DNA from: Pseudomonadota bacterium
GTDB taxonomy: Bacteria; Desulfobacterota; Desulfovibrionia; Desulfovibrionales; Desulfovibrionaceae
Assembly: GCA_023435825.1 (NCBI GenBank)
Contig: JAEZMB010000345.1
Location: 1 to 16,132, forward strand
Direction: 5' to 3'
Length of the DNA: 16,132 bases
In this document: positions 1 through 6,891 of the stretch, piece by piece
How positions within the stretch are numbered: the first letter of the stretch is position 1
Layout of the letters: every line of letters starts with the position of its first letter
Notes under the pieces: model-generated
What the model was told of the DNA's origin: nothing
What the model saw: only the letters and a program-made list of their open reading frames with translations
Databases searched by the model: none
Made by a program: the position numbers and the translations under genes

Positions 1-56
<56 letters not shown>

Positions 57-61
<5 letters not shown>

Positions 62-76
62 CTCTTCTCTTCTCTT
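57..76. repeat. Pentanucleotide repeat (CTCTT)x4
   Basis: Four perfect tandem copies of CTCTT overlap copy 1 of the 3' element and end 2 bases before the hypB stop codon. On the hypB strand this is (AAGAG)x4. The matching region at the other end (about 16045-16069) is also purine-rich but irregular. Copy number could vary by slippage, but because the tract lies outside the coding sequence it would not change HypB. Confidence 0.75.
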
Positions 77-78
77 GC

Positions 79-738
79 CTACGCAACGCCCTTGGCCGCG
101 CGGCGGGCGCGCAGCCAGTCGTACCAGGCGGCCATGCCCTCGCCGGAGCGGGCCGAAACCGGGAACAGGCTGATGTCGGCGTTGAGCGTGCGGGCGTGGC
201 GCGAGGCGTTTTCCAGGTTGAAGTCCACGTAGGGGAGCAGATCGATCTTGTTGAGCAACGTGGCTGCCGAAATATGGAACATTAGCGGATATTTCTCGGG
301 TTTGTCGTCGCCCTCGGTGACGCTTAACAGCGTGACCTTGAAATCCTCGCCCACGTCGAACTCGGCCGGGCAGACGAGGTTGCCGACGTTTTCGATAAAC
401 AGGATGTCCAGGCCGTCGAGGTCGAGGCTGGCCAGGGCGGCGCGCACCTGGGAGGCGGTCAGGTGGCAGCCGCCTTCGGTGTTGATCTGCACGGCCTGGG
501 CGCCGGTGGCGGCCACGCGGCGGGCGTCGTTGTCGGTTTGCAGGTCGCCTTCGATGACGGCCATGCGCAGCTCGCCGCGCAGATCGGTCAGCGTGCGCTC
601 GAGGATGGTGGTCTTGCCCGCGCCGGGCGAGCTCATGAGATTGAGGACCAGGATGCCTTTCTGGGCGAAAAAGTCTTTAAGCTCGGACGCTTCGTTGGCG
701 TTGGCTTCGAGGATGTTGCGCACCACGGGAATCTGCAT
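79..738 (-). CDS. hypB: HypB, hydrogenase nickel-incorporation GTPase
   Basis: HypB is a cytoplasmic GTPase that, with HypA, delivers nickel to the active site of [NiFe]-hydrogenase precursors. The 219-residue protein shows the P-loop SPGAGKTT at 37-44, the G-domain metal ligands Cys91-His92 (GGCHL) and Cys123, and the guanine-specificity motif NKID at 163-166. It lacks both the His-rich stretch and the N-terminal cysteine motif found in some HypB proteins, so only the G-domain metal site is present. The ATG is preceded by GGAG about 9 bases upstream, and the stop is TAG. hypA ends 12 bases upstream on the same strand, so the two are almost certainly co-transcribed. The other hyp genes are not in the window. 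Confidence 0.96.
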   Translation of the reverse strand: MQIPVVRNILEANANEASELKDFFAQKGILVLNLMSSPGAGKTTILERTLTDLRGELRMAVIEGDLQTDNDARRVAATGAQAVQINTEGGCHLTASQVRAALASLDLDGLDILFIENVGNLVCPAEFDVGEDFKVTLLSVTEGDDKPEKYPLMFHISAATLLNKIDLLPYVDFNLENASRHARTLNADISLFPVSARSGEGMAAWYDWLRARRAAKGVA

Positions 739-750
739 GGCCGGTCTCCG

Positions 751-1104
751 CTATTCGAGTTCGAGGTATTCGATGTACAGTTCGCGCCCGGAAACCACCG
801 TGTGCCCCAATTCCTGGCCGCAGCCCGGGCAGGGGGCGAAGGCGGCGGTGGGCGGATCGGGGGTGAATTCCCGGCTGCAGTCGCGGCAGCGCAGCAGCAC
901 GGGCGTTTCTTCCATGACCAGGGCCGCGCCGGCCAGCCGCGAGTCGGCGGTCAGGACTTCGAAGGCCATGGACAGGGCTTCGGGCACCACCGAGGACAGG
1001 CGTCCGTGGCGGACCTTGACGGTAATGAGCTTTTCCTTGCCGTGCTTGACCATCTCGTCTTCGATGAGGGCCAGCAGGCTTTGGGCTATGGAGAGTTCGT
1101 GCAT
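751..1104 (-). CDS. hypA: HypA, hydrogenase nickel metallochaperone
   Basis: HypA binds nickel through the amino terminus and His2 and works with HypB in [NiFe]-hydrogenase maturation. The protein is 117 residues, the usual family length. It begins MHELSIAQ, so the nickel-binding His2 is in place. It carries the structural zinc site as two CxxC pairs, Cys73/Cys76 and Cys92/Cys95. An ATG seven codons further upstream (1125) is open, but it would bury the essential MHE start. The chosen ATG has AGGGA about 8 bases upstream. The gene lies 12 bases before hypB and 60 bases after the stop of the DUF554 gene, so all three could share a transcript. Confidence 0.95.
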   Translation of the reverse strand: MHELSIAQSLLALIEDEMVKHGKEKLITVKVRHGRLSSVVPEALSMAFEVLTADSRLAGAALVMEETPVLLRCRDCSREFTPDPPTAAFAPCPGCGQELGHTVVSGRELYIEYLELE

Positions 1105-1164
1105 GGCCGGTCCCTGGTACGGCAAAAGGCCGGCCGCGTAAAGGAATCCCGGGCGGTTGGGCGG

Positions 1165-1851
1165 CTAATCGACGAAGAAGGGGGCCAGGGCGGCGGCCAG
1201 GAACATGGCCGGCAGCAGGTTGAAGACCTTGATCTTCAAAAGCCCCAGCATGTTGATGCCGATGCCGACGATGAGCAGGCCCCCCACGGCCGAGAGCTGG
1301 GTGAGGCGGGCCGGGGTGAAAAAGTCCTGGGCCGCTCCGGCAGTGACGGTCATGGCGGATTCGTAGGCGGCCACGGGCAAAAACGACAGGGCCACGCCGG
1401 CTCCGTAAGTGGTGGCCAGGATCATGGCGATGCAGCCGTCGAGGATGGATTTGGTAAAAAGCAGGGTATGGTCGCCGCGCAGGGCTTCGTCAAAGGAGCC
1501 GAGCACGGCCATGGTGCCGGAGCAGAAGATGACCGAGGCGGTGACCAGGCCGTCGGTAAAAAGGGCGTTGTCCGAGCGCAGCAGGCTTTTGACTTTGTCG
1601 CCGGCCCGGGCGAACTGGCGTTCGATGTCGATGGCTTCGCCGACCACCGCGCCGACGAGCATGGAGACGACCAGCAAGATGGGCGAGGTCATGGTCATGG
1701 CCATTTTAACGCCTATGGCGAAGACGGAAAGCCCCAGGGCGTGGAACATGATGGTGCGGATACGGTCGGGGAAGCGGCCGTGCAGCGTGAGGCCGAGCAG
1801 CGCGCCGACGATGATGGCCGCGCCGTTGACAAGGGGACCGATGGGGATCAT
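1165..1851 (-). CDS. DUF554 family membrane protein (YqgA-like)
   Basis: This is a hydrophobic 228-residue protein of the DUF554/YqgA family, whose biochemical role is unknown. It starts MIPIGPLVNGAAIIVGALLG, which is characteristic of the family, and has about six or seven hydrophobic segments spread to the C terminus. Glycine-rich helices such as MLVGAVVGE and SAVGGLLIVGIGINMLG are typical. The open frame extends 28 codons further upstream to 1935, but that extension is proline- and arginine-rich and unlike the family. The ATG at 1851 has a clear AGGAG six bases upstream, which decides the start. It lies between the hydrolase and hypA on the same strand. A transport role is sometimes guessed for the family, but nothing here proves it. 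Confidence 0.88.
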   Translation of the reverse strand: MIPIGPLVNGAAIIVGALLGLTLHGRFPDRIRTIMFHALGLSVFAIGVKMAMTMTSPILLVVSMLVGAVVGEAIDIERQFARAGDKVKSLLRSDNALFTDGLVTASVIFCSGTMAVLGSFDEALRGDHTLLFTKSILDGCIAMILATTYGAGVALSFLPVAAYESAMTVTAGAAQDFFTPARLTQLSAVGGLLIVGIGINMLGLLKIKVFNLLPAMFLAAALAPFFVD

Positions 1852-1904
1852 GGCGGCTCCTTTTCCCGTGGCCGGGGGAAAGGGGCTATCAGGTCGGGCG
1901 GCGG

Positions 1905-1925
1905 GGCACAAGGGCGAAGACGCCC
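1905..1925 (-). terminator. Short hairpin between hydrolase and DUF554 gene
   Basis: On the minus strand GGGCG-TCTT-CGCCC (arms 1921-1925 and 1912-1916) forms a 5-bp GC hairpin followed by TTGTG. It lies about 50 bases downstream of the hydrolase stop. The T-tract is poor, so this is a weak candidate terminator at best. Confidence 0.2.
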
Positions 1926-1975
1926 GACGGAACACGGAATGCAGGCCGGAGCGGATGCCTCAAGGCGGCGTTGTT

Positions 1976-2815
1976 TCAGGGATGGGGCTTGGCAGGAATG
2001 GTTTCGTCCATGGACAAGAAGGTCAAGACTATTTGGGCAAAGGCGGCGGGCGCTTCAAACTGCAGGTGGTGGGTGCCGTTCTTGAACTGGACCAGCCATG
2101 CGCCAGGGATCAGGCCGGCCAGGGTTTTGGAGCTTTGCGTGCCGACAACCTGGTCATCCGTTCCGACCAGCAACATGACCGGGTTTTGAATCTGCGACAT
2201 CTTTTCCAAGGGCGTTTTCCAGTGCATGGCCGCCTGGAGTTGTTTCTTGATCGTGGGATTGTCGGGCATATCCGCATGCTCGAAAAAAGCGGCCACGGCT
2301 TTCCCGTCGGTTGACGTGGCGTGGATCACAGCCTTGTTGATGCGTTGCGGCCAGTCGAGCAGCAAGGTCTGGGTGGTGACGCTGGATTGGGAATAGCCAA
2401 GCACATCAACTTTTGGAACGCCGAGGGCATCCAACAGGCCGATGGCGTCCTTGGCGAACAGTTCGTAGGAGAATGGCTGCTCGTTGTCGGTCGTGTAGCC
2501 CATTCCTCGGTTATCCATGATGATCAGCTGATGCTTCTGGCTTGCCGCTTCGATGAACTCCGGCGTCCACCGTTCCATGGTGCAGCCAAGTCCGGTCAGC
2601 AACAGCAAGGGATCGCCGGAACCGATCAACTTGTACCCGATCCTGATGCCGTTGGCGTCGACCTGGTAAATGTCATGCCCCTGGGCATCCACGGCGACCT
2701 TTTCCCCCTTGGGCGCGACGTCTCCGGCCCAGGAGGCCGAGGCGACGATTCCCAGGGCCAGGAGCAGCAGGCACGACACACGAAAGGCGACGACGAATCG
2801 AGAGCGGCGCATCAT
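1976..2815 (-). CDS. Secreted alpha/beta hydrolase
   Basis: This is a 279-residue alpha/beta-hydrolase-fold protein with an N-terminal signal peptide (basic start, hydrophobic 13-25, likely cleavage after SASWA at 26-30), so it probably acts in the periplasm. A fold-typical start follows (LLLLTGLG at 70-77, DNRGMG at 101-106). The likely triad is Ser142 in GYSQS, Asp220 or Asp221 in GTDDQ, and His249 or His250 in NGTHH. The nucleophile elbow has Ser instead of the usual second Gly of GxSxG. The substrate cannot be told; peroxidase, esterase and lactonase relatives share this layout. The ATG has GGGAG about 7 bases upstream. It is preceded by 150 bases holding the tRNA terminator, so it probably has its own promoter. 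Confidence 0.85.
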   Translation of the reverse strand: MMRRSRFVVAFRVSCLLLLALGIVASASWAGDVAPKGEKVAVDAQGHDIYQVDANGIRIGYKLIGSGDPLLLLTGLGCTMERWTPEFIEAASQKHQLIIMDNRGMGYTTDNEQPFSYELFAKDAIGLLDALGVPKVDVLGYSQSSVTTQTLLLDWPQRINKAVIHATSTDGKAVAAFFEHADMPDNPTIKKQLQAAMHWKTPLEKMSQIQNPVMLLVGTDDQVVGTQSSKTLAGLIPGAWLVQFKNGTHHLQFEAPAAFAQIVLTFLSMDETIPAKPHP

Positions 2816-2923
2816 GTTGATTCTCCCATGGCTTACAAGGGCATGAACATCTACGGATGCAGGTTGGCATACGCCTCACGCCCGCTGCTGCGGATGGGTG
2901 TCGCATAGAACCTTCGGCCGATC

Positions 2924-2960
2924 AAACAAAAAGGCCCTCAAGGGGTTCCCCTGAAGGCCT
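2924..2960 (-). terminator. Rho-independent terminator of tRNA-Leu
   Basis: Ten bases after the tRNA CCA end, the minus strand reads AGGCC-TTC-AGGGG, a tight loop, then the complementary CCCCT-TGAG-GGCCT and TTTTTGTTT. The stem arms are 2932-2945 and 2948-2960, with one bulge and one mismatch. The run of Ts makes this the best intrinsic terminator in the window. It separates the tRNA from the hydrolase gene. Confidence 0.85.
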
Positions 2961-2969
2961 GACTGTCGA

Positions 2970-3056
2970 TGGTACCGGGAGCGAGACTCGAACTCGCAAG
3001 ACCTTGCGGCCGGTGGATTTTGAGTCCACTGCGTCTACCAATTCCGCCATCCCGGC
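2970..3056 (-). tRNA. tRNA-Leu (anticodon CAA)
   Basis: This is an 87-nt class II tRNA read on the minus strand. The parts seen are acceptor arms GCCGGGA and TCCCGGT, a D-arm containing GGTAGA with stem GCG/CGC, anticodon stem GTGGA/TCCAC with loop CTCAAAA (anticodon CAA, reading UUG), a long variable arm GGCC-GCAA-GGTC, T-arm GCGAG-TTCGAGT-CTCGC, discriminator A73 and an encoded CCA. The first acceptor pair is a G1-U72 wobble. The 5' end is only 14 bases from the cupin stop codon, so either the transcript comes from upstream or the promoter lies inside the cupin gene. Confidence 0.97.
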
Positions 3057-3070
3057 ATGAACGGATATTT

Positions 3071-3499
3071 CTACGCGGACTCGGCGTCGGCGTCAAGAGG
3101 CTTGGACCGGTAATCGGCTTCGTCGACCGGTTCCAGCCAGACGGCCGTGGCCCCGTCGAGTTCCTCCTGGATCGCGACATGGCTCATGGCCGTGGTCGGC
3201 GTCGCGCCGTGCCAGTGCCGTTCGCCCGGGGCGATGCGCACCACGTCGCCCGGACGGATGACGGCGGGCGGGCCGTCCTGTCCCTGGACCAGGCCGCAGC
3301 CGGCCGTGACGAAAAGGATTTGGCCCAGGGGATGGGCGTGCCAGCGGGTGCGCGCCCCGGGCTCGAAGGTGACAAGGCTGCTCGTGGCCCGGGACGGAGG
3401 GACGGCCTTGGGCTCAATAGGGTCGATGCGCACGGCCCCGGTGTAGCGGTCGACGCCGCCGACAATGGAAGCCTGGCTTCCGGCTCGTTGGTGTTTCAT
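3071..3499 (-). CDS. Small cupin-domain protein (mandelonitrile lyase-like)
   Basis: This is a 142-residue single-domain cupin. Cupin motif 1 supplies probable metal ligands His54 and His56 (WHAHP) and Gln60. Motif 2, in the segment PGDVVRIAPGERHWHG, supplies His95, with His97 nearby. The FEPGARTRWHAHPLGQ and EELDG stretches resemble small cupins related to (R)-mandelonitrile lyase and carboxymuconolactone-associated proteins, so a metal-dependent enzyme is likely but its substrate is unknown. The frame is open to 3655, but the extension is low-complexity. The ATG at 3499 has AAGGCGG about 5 bases upstream, while an alternative ATG at 3553 has no visible ribosome binding site. The tRNA-Leu gene starts 14 bases downstream. 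Confidence 0.85.
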   Translation of the reverse strand: MKHQRAGSQASIVGGVDRYTGAVRIDPIEPKAVPPSRATSSLVTFEPGARTRWHAHPLGQILFVTAGCGLVQGQDGPPAVIRPGDVVRIAPGERHWHGATPTTAMSHVAIQEELDGATAVWLEPVDEADYRSKPLDADAESA

Positions 3500-3637
3500 G
3501 GAACCGCCTTGGTGTTGTTGTTTTTGGGGCTCGGCATGGTTCCTGTCTTTCATGCCCACGCGCCTGGGGCAAGAGGGCATCCCTCCATGCGCCCGACGGC
3601 GTCGGAAGGCTTCCGCCAAGCCAGCCTTCGACCGGTC

Positions 3638-3671
3638 GGCGGCAGCGGGCCTCAAAACGTCCGCTGCCGCC
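3638..3671 (-). terminator. Strong hairpin after tgt
   Basis: Starting 5 bases downstream of the tgt stop, an 11-bp perfect inverted repeat (GGCGGCAGCGG at 3638-3648, its complement at 3661-3671) encloses a 12-base loop. On the tgt strand no T-tract follows, so it may be a Rho-assisted or RNA-stabilising 3' end rather than a classical terminator. Confidence 0.45.
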
Positions 3672-3676
3672 CGCGC

Positions 3677-4798
3677 CTATTCGCCCTCGGGGTAGAGGGC
3701 CTCCATTTCGGCCCGGTAGGCGGCGAAACGCCCTTCCCGGATGGCCTGCCTGGCCCGCTCCATCATGATGGAGAAAAAGGTCAGGTTGTGGAGGGTGTTG
3801 AGCCGATAGGACAACAGCTCCTTGGCGATGTAGAGATGGCGCAAATAGGCCCGGGAAAAGGTGCGGCAGGCGTAGCAGGGGCAGGTGGGGTCCAGGGGCG
3901 AGTCGTCCTCGCGGTATTCGGCCCGCTTGATGTTGACCTTGCCCTGGAAGGTGAAAAGCGTGCCGTTTCGGGCGTTGCGGGTCGGCAGCACGCAGTCGAA
4001 CATGTCGATGCCGGCGGCCATGCCGGCCAGCAGATCGCGCGGCGCGCCCACGCCCATGAGGTAACGCGGCCGGTCGGCCGGGAGCAGGGGGGCGGCGTCG
4101 CCCAGAATGTCGTACATCTCGGCCCGGCTCTCGCCCACGGACAGCCCGCCCAGGGCGTAGCCGTCGAAGCCGACCTCGATGATCTGCTCGGCGCTTTGGG
4201 CGCGCAAGTCCTTGAAAAAGCCGCCCTGGACGATGCCGAACATGAGCTGGCCCCAGTCGCCGGCCGGGTGGGCCTGGCGGCAGCGTCTGGCCCAGCGGGT
4301 GGTCAGGCCCAAGGATTTCTCGGTGTAGGCCCGGTCCGCGCCGTAGGGCACGCACTCGTCCAGGACCATCATGATGTCCGAGCCGAGGTTGCGCTGGATG
4401 GAGACGACTTTTTCCGGCGAAAAAAGATGCTTGGAGCCGTCGATATGGGAGGCGAAGGTGACGCCTTCCTCGGTGATGCGGCGCAGGCCCGACAGGCTGA
4501 AGACTTGAAATCCGCCGGAATCGGTGAGAATGGGGCCGTCCCAGCCCATGAAGCGGTGCAGGCCGCCGAGCTTGGCCACCAGTTCGTCGCCGGGGCGCAG
4601 GTAGAGGTGATAGGTGTTGCCCAGGATGATCCGGGCTTTTATATCGTGCAGATCGGTGGGGCACAGGCTTTTGACCGTGCCCTGGGTGCCCACGGGCATG
4701 AAAACGGGGGTTTCGATCTCGCCGTGGGCCGTGGTCAGCCGGCCGGTGCGGGCGCTGCCGTCGCCGGGGCCGAGGGTGAATGTTCCTGGTGCGTTCAT
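3677..4798 (-). CDS. tgt: Queuine tRNA-ribosyltransferase (tRNA-guanine transglycosylase)
   Basis: Tgt exchanges guanine-34 for preQ1 in tRNAs with GUN anticodons, the committed insertion step of queuosine synthesis. The 373-residue length is typical. Motifs seen are TDSGGFQVF with the acid/base Asp93, GIVQGG at 188-193, GGLSVGE at 217-223, the nucleophile Asp268 in MFDCVLPTRNARNG, and the zinc ligands Cys306, Cys308, Cys311 (CPCYAC) and His337. The frame runs on to 5245 across the start of ade, but that part has no family homology. The ATG at 4798 begins the usual N-terminal strand. No Shine-Dalgarno sequence precedes it. A promoter-like TTGAAT/TATAGC pair lies so close that the mRNA would start at or next to the ATG. 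ade diverges 79 bases away. Confidence 0.96.
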   Translation of the reverse strand: MNAPGTFTLGPGDGSARTGRLTTAHGEIETPVFMPVGTQGTVKSLCPTDLHDIKARIILGNTYHLYLRPGDELVAKLGGLHRFMGWDGPILTDSGGFQVFSLSGLRRITEEGVTFASHIDGSKHLFSPEKVVSIQRNLGSDIMMVLDECVPYGADRAYTEKSLGLTTRWARRCRQAHPAGDWGQLMFGIVQGGFFKDLRAQSAEQIIEVGFDGYALGGLSVGESRAEMYDILGDAAPLLPADRPRYLMGVGAPRDLLAGMAAGIDMFDCVLPTRNARNGTLFTFQGKVNIKRAEYREDDSPLDPTCPCYACRTFSRAYLRHLYIAKELLSYRLNTLHNLTFFSIMMERARQAIREGRFAAYRAEMEALYPEGE

Positions 4799-4805
4799 GG
4801 GCCAT

Positions 4806-4834
4806 GCTATAGGGAAAAACCAGGCCTGATTCAA
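4806..4834 (-). promoter_or_regulatory. Predicted sigma70-type promoter of tgt, giving a leaderless start
   Basis: On the minus strand TTGAAT (4834-4829), a 17-base spacer and TATAGC (4811-4806) match the bacterial housekeeping consensus at four of six bases each. Only 7 bases separate the -10 hexamer from the tgt ATG, placing the expected start of transcription at or one base from the A of the ATG. This would explain the missing ribosome binding site. Confidence 0.5.
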
Positions 4835-4875
4835 GGTCAAAAATTCAAGTTTTACTTTAACTTTTAAAGGAGAGG
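4830..4875 (+). promoter_or_regulatory. Possible ade promoter and strong ribosome binding site
   Basis: This AT-rich block stands out in a GC-rich window. A weak promoter candidate is TTCAAG (4830-4835), 17 bases, then TACTTT (4853-4858), which would start transcription near 4865. AAAGGAGAGG at 4866-4875 gives ade an excellent ribosome binding site. ATTCAAG occurs twice (4829-4835 and 4843-4849). The -35 overlaps the tgt -35 on the other strand, so the two divergent genes may compete for polymerase. Confidence 0.35.
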
Positions 4876-4877
4876 CC

Positions 4878-6614
4878 ATGTCCGCGAACGAAAGCCTTGA
4901 AATGTTGGGCCGGCGGCTGGCCGTGGCCCGGGGCGAGGCCCCGGCCGATCTGGTCATCAAGAACGCCCGGCTGGTCAACGTGCTGTCCGGCGAGATCCAC
5001 GAGGCCGACGTGGCCGTGGCCGAAGGCGTGTTCGTCGGTTTTGCCGGCGGCGAAGCCAGGCAGGTCATCGACGCCGACGGCGCGTACCTGTGCCCGGGAT
5101 TCATCGACGGCCACATCCACATCGAATCAACCTTGCTGTCGCCGCCGGTCTTTGCCCGGGCCGTGGCTCCACACGGCACCTGCGCCGTCATTTCCGACCC
5201 CCACGAGATCGCCAACGTGCTGGGGCTGCCCGGCATCGAATACATGTTGGCCTGCAGTCAGGACCTGCCCGTGACCTGCTATTTCATGGCCCCGTCCTGC
5301 GTGCCGGCAACGAGCATGGCCACCTCCGGGGCGCGCCTGGGGGCCATGGACGTGGCCGCCTTGCTGGCCCGCCACCCGGAGCGCATCCTGGGGCTGGCCG
5401 AGGTCATGAATTTCCCGGGCGTGGTGGCCGGCGATGAAAGCATGTTGCGCAAGCTCCTGGCCGCCCAGGGGCGCGTCATCGACGGCCACGCCCCGGGCCT
5501 GACCGGCCGGGCGCTCGACGCCTACGCCACAGCCGGGCCGCAGTCCGACCACGAATGCACGGAATTCGAGGAGGCCCGGGAAAAGCTGCGCCGAGGGTTG
5601 ACCATCATGATCCGCCAGGGCAGCACCGAGAAAAACCTCGATACCCTGATCGATCTCGTCACCGCCGATAATTGGACCCAGTTTTGCCTGGTCAGCGACG
5701 ACCGCGATCCGACGGATCTCAGCCGGGAAGGGCACATGAATGCGCTGGTGCGCCAGGCCGTGGCCCGGGGCGTGCCGCCTGTGCGGGCCGTGGCCATGGC
5801 CAGCCTCAACACCGCCCGGTATTTCGGCCTGCGCCGCCGGGGCGCGGTGGCGCCGGGCTACCGGGCTGACGCCGTGCTGGTGGAGGATTTGACGTCCTTT
5901 GCCATCCGCGAGGTGGTGCTGGACGGCAAGCGCCTGGCCGACTGGGAATTCGCTGACCGGTCGTGCCTGACTCCGCCCCGGGCCATGCGCGTGGGCGGTG
6001 AGGTGTCCGAGGCCCGGCTGGCCGTGCCGGCGACTGCCCAGCGCATGCGGGTCATTGGCGTCATCCCGGGCCAGATCGTCACCGAAAACCTGGAAATGGC
6101 CCCAACGGTGCGCGACGGCCTGGCCGTGGCCGATGCCGGGCGCGATCTGGCCAAGCTCGCCGTCATCGAACGCCACAAAGCCACCGGCAATCTGGCGCTC
6201 GGGTTCGTCAAGGGCCTGGGTCTCAAGAACGGGGCCATCGCCGGCACGGTGGCCCATGACGCCCACAATCTCATCGTGGCCGGAACCAACGACGCGGACA
6301 TGGTGCTGGCCGCGCGCACGCTTATGGTTTCCGGCGGCGGTTTTGCTGTAGCCAGCGGCGGCCAGGTGCTGGCCCAACTGCGGCTGCCCGTGGCCGGACT
6401 CATGAGCGACGCGCCACTGGAAGTCATCCTGGACGGGCTGGCCAAGCTCGACGCCGCCTTCCGGCAGGTGGCGGACCTTCCGGCCGAGGTCGAGGCCCAT
6501 CCGTTCATGACCATGTCCTTTCTGTCGTTGGAGGTGATCCCGAGCCTCAAACTGACGGACAAGGGTTTGGTGGATGTGACGGCGTTTACGCCTGTGCCGC
6601 TGTTTGTGGCCTGA
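4878..6614 (+). CDS. ade: Adenine deaminase
   Basis: This enzyme converts adenine to hypoxanthine and ammonia in purine salvage, using a two-metal amidohydrolase centre in the cytoplasm. The protein is 578 residues, normal for the bacterial Ade family. The metal-binding HxH is His79 and His81 in FIDGHIHIES, followed by SDPHEIANVLG near 106-116. Further in come IDGHAPGLTG, SDHEC, VSDDRDP, an amidohydrolase-type APGYRADAV, and the C-terminal family signatures GTVAHDAHNLIVAG, PVAGLMSD and MTMSFLSLEVIPSLKLTD. The ATG has AAGGAG 6 bases upstream. The gene is monocistronic, divergent from tgt, and closed by a hairpin 8 bases after its TGA. No guanine-responsive riboswitch fits in the short leader. 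Confidence 0.96.
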   Translation: MSANESLEMLGRRLAVARGEAPADLVIKNARLVNVLSGEIHEADVAVAEGVFVGFAGGEARQVIDADGAYLCPGFIDGHIHIESTLLSPPVFARAVAPHGTCAVISDPHEIANVLGLPGIEYMLACSQDLPVTCYFMAPSCVPATSMATSGARLGAMDVAALLARHPERILGLAEVMNFPGVVAGDESMLRKLLAAQGRVIDGHAPGLTGRALDAYATAGPQSDHECTEFEEAREKLRRGLTIMIRQGSTEKNLDTLIDLVTADNWTQFCLVSDDRDPTDLSREGHMNALVRQAVARGVPPVRAVAMASLNTARYFGLRRRGAVAPGYRADAVLVEDLTSFAIREVVLDGKRLADWEFADRSCLTPPRAMRVGGEVSEARLAVPATAQRMRVIGVIPGQIVTENLEMAPTVRDGLAVADAGRDLAKLAVIERHKATGNLALGFVKGLGLKNGAIAGTVAHDAHNLIVAGTNDADMVLAARTLMVSGGGFAVASGGQVLAQLRLPVAGLMSDAPLEVILDGLAKLDAAFRQVADLPAEVEAHPFMTMSFLSLEVIPSLKLTDKGLVDVTAFTPVPLFVA

Positions 6615-6621
6615 GGCTTGT

Positions 6622-6664
6622 GCCGGTCCGGTCGGGCGAGGCCTGGCCGGACCGGCCTTATTAT
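6622..6664 (+). terminator. Terminator after ade
   Basis: A 10-bp perfect inverted repeat (GCCGGTCCGG at 6622-6631, CCGGACCGGC at 6647-6656), extendable by one or two weaker pairs, starts 8 bases after the ade stop. It is followed by CTTATTATC. The stem is very stable and the T-tract modest. This is a likely intrinsic terminator. Confidence 0.7.
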
Positions 6665-6891
6665 CGGAAACTGCGATGCTCCGAAGAGTCCCTGATGGGC
6701 GATGCGGGGGACCCGGTTTCGCAGGCTCCAGGGACGCGCTTGCGGTCTGGCCGAATAACCTGAGTGTGGCAAGATAGGCTTGGGCAGCAGCGAATAATAA
6801 GCGATGAAGCGCGCATCCTGATGACGTTTCGATTTCATATCGTAATACAAGCGGCTCTCGGATTTAGCCACGCGCCTGGCAAGAGTGTCCC

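Noticed and set aside
463..2085. Long plus-strand open frame (540 codons) across hypB, hypA and the DUF554 gene
   Set aside because: It is antisense to three genes with clear motifs and its composition is Gly/His/Gln-rich, typical of a GC-rich shadow frame.
2969..4867. Plus-strand open frame of 632 codons across the tRNA, cupin and tgt
   Set aside because: It covers a tRNA and two conserved minus-strand genes; it has no domain and is a mirror of their codon bias.
4865..4877. Purine riboswitch in front of ade
   Set aside because: The predicted leader is about 13 bases, far too short, and no purine-aptamer loop sequences are present in the spacer.
4799..5245. N-terminal extension of tgt back to 5245
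   Set aside because: It would overlap the first 368 bases of ade, and Tgt proteins begin close to the ATG at 4798.
5127..6500. Minus-strand frame of 457 codons inside ade
   Set aside because: ade has full-length family motifs on the plus strand; this frame has none.
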